Shown: positions 32,871-38,248 of the stretch, one piece after another
Layout of the letters: the number at the start of each line of letters is the position of its first letter
How positions within the stretch are numbered: position 1 is the stretch's first letter
DNA from: Nitrososphaerales archaeon
GTDB taxonomy: Archaea; Thermoproteota; Nitrososphaeria; Nitrososphaerales; JANXEG01
Length of the DNA stretch: 38,248 bases
Direction: 5' to 3'
NCBI GenBank assembly: GCA_025058425.1
Contig: JANXEG010000006.1
Location: 1-38,248 of the forward strand
Made by a program: the position numbers and the translations under genes
The notes under the pieces: model-generated
The model's input: the letters and a program-made list of their open reading frames with translations, nothing else
Told to the model about the DNA's origin: nothing
Databases searched by the model: none

Positions 32871-33494
32871 TTAGATGATCTCTCTGATCACTTCGATGAA
32901 GCCCTCTCTTATCAATCTTATCGCCACCGCACCTACGATCAATCCCATTATTCGTGAAATTACCGACGATCCCTGCTTACCGAGCAACTTATAGATGTGC
33001 ATCCCGAGGCTCAATATGATCCAGGCCAAAATCACGTTCAATACGATTACTACAAATGTTGTTAGAGGGCCAAATGGAGGATTGACCATCAACATCACTA
33101 TACTTATACTCCCCGGTCCTGCGAGTAAGGGTGTTGCCAAAGGAAAGATCGCAATACTTTCTCCTGCACTGGGGAGGACTTTCTCATGCTCTCTACCGAT
33201 AACGTAGCTGACTGCGAAGACTAAGAGTATTATCCCGCCGATTATCTTAAAATCACTAAGCGTAATGTTAAGAAGTTTAAAGAGCCAGAATCCCAAATAC
33301 GCAAAGGTTAAGAGAATACCGAGTGAAACGATGCAAGACGTTCTTATAATTCTGCCATGACTCGATCGAGGGAGGTTTGCCATTAGGCTTGTGAAGAAGG
33401 GAAGGGCACCGATGGGGTCGAAGATGGCGAAGAGTGTTAAGAAGGCTTGAAAGAACGATATGAAATCATGTTGCAAGAGGGCATCTTGGAACAT
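32871..33494 (-). CDS. MarC family integral membrane protein
   Basis: A 207-residue membrane protein with six predicted hydrophobic segments, the usual MarC/UPF0056 size. Visible family features are FAIFDPIGALPFFTSL in the first segment, the IGGIILLVFAV segment, and AGPGSISIVML with PLATPLLAGP just before it. MarC-type proteins were once tied to antibiotic resistance, but the true transport role is unsettled. The gene is divergent from sdhA, with 92 bp between starts, and its 3' end faces the repeat element ahead of the permease gene. Confidence 0.88.
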   Translation of the reverse strand: MFQDALLQHDFISFFQAFLTLFAIFDPIGALPFFTSLMANLPRSSHGRIIRTSCIVSLGILLTFAYLGFWLFKLLNITLSDFKIIGGIILLVFAVSYVIGREHEKVLPSAGESIAIFPLATPLLAGPGSISIVMLMVNPPFGPLTTFVVIVLNVILAWIILSLGMHIYKLLGKQGSSVISRIMGLIVGAVAIRLIREGFIEVIREII

Positions 33495-33548
33495 CCCCCT
33501 TTATTATTGATAGGTTATAAAAATACTTTAACGAAATCTACATTTAAA

Positions 33549-33566
33549 GGAAAAGTATATGTTTCC
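33549..33566. promoter_or_regulatory. Inverted repeat between TATA-like box and sdhA start
   Basis: GGAAA and TTTCC flank an 8-nt centre, between a TATA-like ATTTAAAG (33542-33549) and the sdhA ATG at 33587. The position suits a repressor site, but the arms are only 5 bp. Confidence 0.3.
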
Positions 33567-33586
33567 ATCATATTAACAAAAACAAG

Positions 33587-35320
33587 ATGGAAAAAATCTA
33601 TTATGATGTGGTGATCATCGGTGGTGGTATCGCTGGGTTAAGGGCTGCTCTTGAGATAGCAGCGAACTGTAAGAGTAAAGTAAGTATAGCTGTAATGAGT
33701 AAGTATCACCCGCTCAGATCTCACTCGGTCGTCGCTGGGGGTGGAATTTCAGGCGCCTTATGGGTGGGTGATAGTCCAGAACTTCACGCGTGGGATACGA
33801 TAAAAGGTGGAGACTTCCTCTGTGATCAGGATGCTGTCGAGATGTTTACTCAATTGGCGCCTAAAGAAATCATAAAGTTGGAGCATTGGGGAGTACCGTG
33901 GGAGAGGAACAAAGATGGGACTCTACAGAATGCCCAAAGGATGGGCGGTCATAGCTTCCCGAGGGCGGTATTCGTTGGAGATCGAACGGGCCACTTCATA
34001 GTCCAATCACTATATGAAAGATGCTTAATGTATGATAACATAGAGTTTCTTAACGATCATTTTGCCATGTCCATCGTTGTGAGTGGAGATAAGGTCAATG
34101 GTTTAACCGCTCTGGATATAAAAAGAGGTATAATAGTAGGTATAAAGGTTAGAGCAATAGTAATAGCTACGGGAGGGCTCGGAAGGATTTATCGCACAAC
34201 TACAAACGAAGACCAGAATACTGGAGATGGAATGGTTTTAGCGTACAAAATTGGAGTACCATTAAAGGATATGGAGTTTGTACAATTTCACCCAACGGGC
34301 CTCGTTCCACATGGATATTTGATAACGGAAGCAGCGAGGGGGGAGGGAGGCTATCTTATCAATGCGAAGGGTGAACGATTTATGAAAAGGTATGCTCCAG
34401 AGAGGCAAGAATTGGCCCCAAGAGATATAGTCTCAAGATCGATTATGTTTGAAATTATGGAAGGGAGGGGTTTCGAAACTCAAGATAAATTAGGTTATGT
34501 ATTACTAGACTTAAGACACCTTGGTGAAGATGTGATAAATGAACGGCTCTCTAACGTGAAGGAGACGACGATGACGCTACTCGACCTAGACCCTGCTAAA
34601 GACCCTATCCCCGTAAGACCGTCTGAGCATTATATGATGGGAGGTATCCATGTGGACAATCATGGAAGAACTTGTGTAAAGGGATTATGGGCTGCGGGAG
34701 AAGTTGCATGTGTCAGTATTCATGGAGCGAACAGATTGGGTACTAATGCGTTGACCGAGTGTGTAGTTTATGGAATGTTGGTAGGTAGGGATGTGGCCGA
34801 TTATTTGGAGAAGGATGGTCAAACATCAACCTCAGCATCGACACCAGCATCAGATACTCTAAAGGAAGATATGGATAATAATGAGGATAAGATTCTAGAA
34901 CTTTTGTCGAGGAAGGATGGTGAGAGTATTTATAAGATTAGAAGGTCGCTATGGGCGATCATGGATGAGTATGTAAGTGTAATAAGGAGTAGAGAAGGTC
35001 TTGAAACGGCTCTGTCGAAGATAAAGCAACTTCAGGAGAGGTTCACAAAAGCATACTTAGGAGATGGCAATAGGTACTACAATACTTCACTTATAAATGC
35101 GCTTGAGTTAGAGAATATGTTGATACTTGCAGAGCTCATTACAATCTCAGCTATAAATAGAAATGAATCAAGGGGTGCCCATTATAGGGCTGATTTTCCT
35201 AAACGTGATGATGTAAATTGGTTAAAGCATACGTTGATCTTCTACTCTAAAGAAGGACCTAAGTTAAGTTACATACCAGTAAGAATAACAAGGTGGCATC
35301 CTACAGAAAGGAAGTATTAG
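33587..35320 (+). CDS. sdhA: Succinate dehydrogenase / fumarate reductase flavoprotein subunit
   Basis: FAD-containing catalytic subunit, 577 residues, oxidising succinate or reducing fumarate. The dinucleotide motif IGGGIAGLRAAL is at 11-22, the covalent FAD histidine is H46 in RSHSVVAGGG, and the active-site HPTGL (H235) and EAARGEGG (R251) are present. The HYMMGGIHVD segment and the GANRLGTNALTECVVYG block follow. A low-complexity TSTSASTPASD linker near residue 420 is an odd feature between the FAD domain and the C-terminal helices. The iron-sulfur subunit gene starts about 10 nt after the stop. L-aspartate oxidase is the main look-alike, but the adjacent sdhB decides it. Confidence 0.94.
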   Translation: MEKIYYDVVIIGGGIAGLRAALEIAANCKSKVSIAVMSKYHPLRSHSVVAGGGISGALWVGDSPELHAWDTIKGGDFLCDQDAVEMFTQLAPKEIIKLEHWGVPWERNKDGTLQNAQRMGGHSFPRAVFVGDRTGHFIVQSLYERCLMYDNIEFLNDHFAMSIVVSGDKVNGLTALDIKRGIIVGIKVRAIVIATGGLGRIYRTTTNEDQNTGDGMVLAYKIGVPLKDMEFVQFHPTGLVPHGYLITEAARGEGGYLINAKGERFMKRYAPERQELAPRDIVSRSIMFEIMEGRGFETQDKLGYVLLDLRHLGEDVINERLSNVKETTMTLLDLDPAKDPIPVRPSEHYMMGGIHVDNHGRTCVKGLWAAGEVACVSIHGANRLGTNALTECVVYGMLVGRDVADYLEKDGQTSTSASTPASDTLKEDMDNNEDKILELLSRKDGESIYKIRRSLWAIMDEYVSVIRSREGLETALSKIKQLQERFTKAYLGDGNRYYNTSLINALELENMLILAELITISAINRNESRGAHYRADFPKRDDVNWLKHTLIFYSKEGPKLSYIPVRITRWHPTERKY

Positions 35321-35330
35321 GGTGTTGAAG

Positions 35331-36062
35331 ATGGTAAAGTTAAGAATATTTCGATTCGATCCATCAAAATGGTCACAATATTATATGGAGTATGATATAC
35401 CAATACGTGAAAATATGACGATCCTCGACGCATTACTTTACATTAAAGAGGAGCTCGACCCATCCCTTACCTTTAGGTACGCATGTAAGGCAGGTCTATG
35501 TGGGAGCTGTGGTATAAAAGTAAATGGTAGGGAAACCCTTGCCTGTCAAACGAGGATCGAATGGTTCGGAGAAGGTAAAGTAACGTTAGAACCTCTCTCT
35601 AACTACCCTATCATCCGTGATTTGGTGGTAGATCATGAAGAGTTATTCAAAAAGCATGCTTCAGTAAAACCTTACATAATTCGGAATGAGGAAGGGGTCG
35701 ATAAAGAATATTTACAAACCCCGAATGAGAGGGAAGAATTCGTTCAGGCAGCTACGTGTATAAATTGTGGTCTCTGTTATAGTGCATGTCCCACAGTTAG
35801 TATCGATCGCCGATTCTTAGGGCCACATGCATTGGCTCAAGCATACAGGTATATAATGGATAATAGAGATTCTGAACCGAGTGCAAGGCTTACGATTGTA
35901 GATACGCTACATGGGGTATGGCGTTGCCACTTTATCGGTAGTTGTAGCCACGTCTGTCCTAAAGGTGTCGATCCCGCCCTCCTGATTCAAAGGGTTAAGA
36001 GATTCTTTATATTGAGTGAAAGGAGATTGAAGAGGCGAAGACCCGCTCCATTAAAATCCTAG
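35331..36062 (+). CDS. sdhB: Succinate dehydrogenase / fumarate reductase iron-sulfur subunit
   Basis: Electron-transfer subunit of 243 residues. The [2Fe-2S] ligands are C52, C57, C60 and C72 (CKAGLCGSC ... LAC). The [4Fe-4S] ligands are C143, C146, C149 and C153 (CINCGLCYSACP). The third cluster is C199, C205 and C209 (CHFIGSCSHVCPKG), as in [3Fe-4S] clusters together with the downstream region. The frame opens at a GTG at 35322, but the ATG at 35331 is preceded by a GGGTG 6 nt upstream, so ATG is preferred. Membrane-anchor genes (sdhC/sdhD or sdhE/F types) do not follow; the next gene is a PrpD family protein. Confidence 0.94.
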   Translation: MVKLRIFRFDPSKWSQYYMEYDIPIRENMTILDALLYIKEELDPSLTFRYACKAGLCGSCGIKVNGRETLACQTRIEWFGEGKVTLEPLSNYPIIRDLVVDHEELFKKHASVKPYIIRNEEGVDKEYLQTPNEREEFVQAATCINCGLCYSACPTVSIDRRFLGPHALAQAYRYIMDNRDSEPSARLTIVDTLHGVWRCHFIGSCSHVCPKGVDPALLIQRVKRFFILSERRLKRRRPAPLKS

Positions 36063-36137
36063 TTCGAAAAATCCTCTTAAAGCACCATTCTAACATCTGT
36101 CAAAGGTTATATAGAATTTTTATCTTAATGAGGATGA

Positions 36138-37517
36138 ATGGTGGAATTATCACAATCTTACTCAGAGAAGTTGGCTACATGGGTCAAATCTCTCACGTTT
36201 AAAGATATACCCAATAAGGTTATTGAGAATATTAAACTTCGCTTCTTAGATACCATAGGTATCTGCTTAGCCTCATCCACGATGAGTTTTGCAAAGATCG
36301 TTGTAGATGTAGTGAAATCATGGGATGGTAAAGAAGAGAGTTCTTTGATCGGATTTCGAGGCAAATTACCCATGGTGAATGCTGCATTGGTCAACGGTCT
36401 GATGGCCCATGCTCTCGATTTTGATGATACACATACAGAAGCTGTAGTACATCCAAGCGCTATAGTAATACCCACAACACTCGCCGTTGGAGAGAAAGAA
36501 TGTGTAGATGGAGAATCGGCTTTGGTAGCTGCTGCCGCAGGATATGAAATTGTCATCAGATTGGGGATGGTAGCACCATTTCAGTTCCATAAAAGGGGTC
36601 TCCATGCGACACCGATCGTTGGAACTTTCGCCGCTTCACTTATCGCTGGAAAGATCCTTGATCTAGATGTAGAGCAGATGGTTAACGCTATGGGGATTTG
36701 TGGCAGCATGGCTGCAGGACTTCAAGAGTTCGTTACAGATGGTACAGAGGTTAAGCAATTACATCCCGGATGGGCCAACCATTGTGGCATAGTAGCTGCC
36801 CAAATGGCTAGCAAAGGTTTTACAGGCCCTCGAACGGTGTTGGAAGGCCGTTTTGGTATTTATAGGAGCTATTTAGGCAATGGTTATAATTTAGAAAGGC
36901 TATGTGAGGATTTGGGCAAGAATTGGGAGGTTTTGAAAACTACATTTAAATTCTACCCTTGTTGCCACATTCTCCACTCTTACATGGATTGCATATTACA
37001 TTTAAGGAAGGAATATGGCATCGAAGCTGAAAAGGTCGATGAGATTCAATGTTTTATTTCGAAGGATGCAGCTAAACTTGTTTGTGAAGGGAAAGAAATC
37101 CCTTTGACACCGTACCATGCAAAGTTCAGCTTACCATACACAGTTGCATTGATGCTCCTTAAAGGCGAATGTGGAATCGAAGATTTTAGTGATGAAGCGA
37201 TTAAAAATAGAGAGATTTTGAAGTTAGCGAAGAAGGTGAAGTGGGAAGAAGATCCTAACTCTGAATTCCCGAAACGCTTCCCAGGCTGGGTAAAGATAAG
37301 GATGAATGATGGGAATGTGTATGAGCATAGAGTGTTGAATGTAAGAAGTAGTCCAGAAAACCCTTTAAAGTATGAAGATTTGATGGAGAAATTCTATAAG
37401 AACGCTTGCAGAGTACTCCCTCCCCATCATGCAAAGAATATAATTGAGTTAATAGAGAGTTTTGAAAGATTGAATAATTTGGAAGATCTAATGAAGAAAG
37501 TATCGTCCATCGAATAA
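36138..37517 (+). CDS. MmgE/PrpD family protein
   Basis: A 459-residue protein of the MmgE/PrpD superfamily, which includes 2-methylcitrate dehydratase, cis-aconitate decarboxylase and relatives acting on tricarboxylic acids. Family blocks include LATWVKSLTFKDIP at the N-terminus, RFLDTIGICLASS, the HALDFDDTH motif (about residues 91-99), QFHKRGLHATPI.GTFAAS and KQLHPGWANHCGI. FKFYPCCHILHSYMD near residue 275 is the typical lysine/cysteine region, followed by the smaller lid domain. The neighbours are sdhAB upstream and an aconitase-type gene downstream, so a role in tricarboxylate interconversion (such as methylcitrate or citrate) is plausible. The exact reaction cannot be set. Confidence 0.88.
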   Translation: MVELSQSYSEKLATWVKSLTFKDIPNKVIENIKLRFLDTIGICLASSTMSFAKIVVDVVKSWDGKEESSLIGFRGKLPMVNAALVNGLMAHALDFDDTHTEAVVHPSAIVIPTTLAVGEKECVDGESALVAAAAGYEIVIRLGMVAPFQFHKRGLHATPIVGTFAASLIAGKILDLDVEQMVNAMGICGSMAAGLQEFVTDGTEVKQLHPGWANHCGIVAAQMASKGFTGPRTVLEGRFGIYRSYLGNGYNLERLCEDLGKNWEVLKTTFKFYPCCHILHSYMDCILHLRKEYGIEAEKVDEIQCFISKDAAKLVCEGKEIPLTPYHAKFSLPYTVALMLLKGECGIEDFSDEAIKNREILKLAKKVKWEEDPNSEFPKRFPGWVKIRMNDGNVYEHRVLNVRSSPENPLKYEDLMEKFYKNACRVLPPHHAKNIIELIESFERLNNLEDLMKKVSSIE

Positions 37518-37700
37518 TTTTTACAACGGATTGGTATTATGAAGGATTGGTAAGATGATACAAAATTGAAAATGAAGTAAAAAGAAGATGGTAGATGAAT
37601 TTTGATAACTTTCGTCCTAATTCTTAATAGCATGCTTCAGCCCTTTTAATACCCTTAACATAAAAAGTTAATAAGTACTTGGAAAAAAGGATTAAGTAAG

Positions 37701-38248
37701 ATGGGTAAGACAATTTGTGAAAAGATAATAGGTGAACATGCGGGGAAAAGTGTTTCCGCTGGAGAGATCGTGACTGTTAATGTAGATTACTGCTTCGCAC
37801 ATGATGCAAGTGGGCCGCTGGTAATAAATTACCTTAAAGACCTTAACAGGAACCCCTTCAATCCTAAAAAGTGCATCATCTTTATAGATCATGTCGCTCC
37901 TAGCCACAGGGCTGAAATTAGTAATGAACATGCAAAGCTTAGACGCTTTGCCCAAGAAACTGGCTCGATATTTTATGAAGCGGGTAATGGTATTTGTCAT
38001 CAATTGATGGTTGAGGATTTTGCCAACCCTGGTGAACTGATCATCGGTGGTGACTCGCATACATGTACGATCGGTGCAGTCGGAGCGTTCGCTACGGGTA
38101 TGGGTGCTACCGATGTAGCTGTAGCTATGGCTCTTGGCAAAACATGGTTAAGGGTACCTGAGACGATTAAAGTAGTCGTAAATGGTCAACTCAAAAGGGG
38201 CGTATTTGCTAAAGATGTAATTTTACATGTGATAAATAGGCTTGGTGT
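37701..38248 (+). CDS. Aconitase / 3-isopropylmalate dehydratase large subunit, 5' part (cut by window end)
   Basis: The frame starts at ATG 37701 and stays open to the window end (182 codons seen; the family is about 420 residues). The visible part is the N-terminal half of the large subunit: TICEKIIGEHAGKSV, the FIDHVAPS block, GNGICHQ (98-101 region), and GGDSHTCTIGAVGAFATGMGATDVA with the first iron-sulfur cysteine C122. This is the separate-subunit type (isopropylmalate/homoaconitate/methylcitrate dehydratase), not the single-chain aconitase. It lies 183 bp after the PrpD gene on the same strand. Substrate preference cannot be told from this half. An opposite-strand frame at 37692-38060 is a shadow. 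Confidence 0.9.
   Translation, partial: MGKTICEKIIGEHAGKSVSAGEIVTVNVDYCFAHDASGPLVINYLKDLNRNPFNPKKCIIFIDHVAPSHRAEISNEHAKLRRFAQETGSIFYEAGNGICHQLMVEDFANPGELIIGGDSHTCTIGAVGAFATGMGATDVAVAMALGKTWLRVPETIKVVVNGQLKRGVFAKDVILHVINRLG

Noticed and set aside
37692-38060. 122-codon minus-strand frame at the window end
   Set aside because: Antisense to the plus-strand dehydratase gene (37701 onward), which has clear family motifs and runs off the window.

Overview
The window reads as a chromosomal segment of an archaeon, most likely from the TACK/Thermoproteota side. The evidence is an archaeal histone, ribosomal protein S17e, the KEOPS subunit Cgi121, NreA with a C-terminal PCNA-binding peptide, class I lysyl-tRNA synthetase, archaeal-type Elp3, bifunctional FBP aldolase/phosphatase, a Fae-Hps fusion, TATA-like boxes about 25-35 nt ahead of start codons, several TTG starts, and tRNA genes broken by very short bulge-helix-bulge introns at non-canonical positions. 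The phylum cannot be fixed from this window. There are no rRNA genes, CRISPR arrays, insertion sequences or phage genes. Gene density is high and the content looks like stable chromosome.

Layout. (1) 0-4.6 kb: a nucleotide-sugar cluster, galU-uxs-ugd on the minus strand, making UDP-glucose, UDP-glucuronate and UDP-xylose, divergent from a DegT-type sugar aminotransferase. (2) 4.7-6.6 kb: GTP-dependent PEP carboxykinase. (3) 6.8-11.7 kb: tRNA-Glu, histone, a TatD-like hydrolase, S17e, a ubiquitin-like/MoaD-like protein next to KEOPS Cgi121, a convergent THUMP (Tan1-like) protein, a short histone-deacetylase-fold enzyme, an unrecognised 107-residue protein and a nitroreductase. (4) 11.8-16.3 kb: adenosylcobalamin (class II) ribonucleotide reductase, preceded on the same strand by an NrdD-like protein that carries an N-terminal winged helix and an ATP-cone but has lost every catalytic cysteine and the glycyl-radical loop. 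(5) 16.4-21.9 kb: a stand-alone B3/4 domain protein, tRNA-Pro, Fae-Hps, IlvE, triosephosphate isomerase, FBP aldolase/phosphatase, and a 33-residue acidic micro-protein. (6) 22.1-27.3 kb: a tungsten-type aldehyde:ferredoxin oxidoreductase, then Elp3 and LysS. (7) 27.4-27.75 kb: tRNA-Arg(GCG) with one intron and tRNA-Gln(TTG) with two introns in its D-arm region. (8) 27.8-33.5 kb: a DUF354 glycosyltransferase-like protein, a DUF2085 membrane protein coupled to a membrane-anchored zinc ribbon, NreA, an ArsB/NhaD-type permease and a MarC family protein. (9) 33.6 kb to the end: SdhA, SdhB, an MmgE/PrpD family protein and the 5' part of an aconitase/isopropylmalate dehydratase large subunit cut by the window edge.

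How the genes work together. PEPCK, triosephosphate isomerase and FBP aldolase/phosphatase form a gluconeogenic route to fructose 6-phosphate. Fae-Hps can draw on that to make pentose phosphate while capturing the released formaldehyde. GalU-UXS-Ugd and the aminotransferase then divert hexose into activated sugars for glycans. Cgi121, the THUMP protein, Elp3 and perhaps the ubiquitin-like protein form a tRNA-modification theme.

The strongest candidate for something new is the dead NrdD-like protein upstream of the class II reductase: winged helix, ATP-cone and zinc ribbon are the parts expected of a nucleotide-sensing repressor, and palindromes lie in the spacer ahead of nrdJ. Other notable items are the doubly interrupted tRNA-Gln, the EEEF-repeat micro-protein, and a recurring pattern of three-copy 10-bp tandem repeats in spacers.
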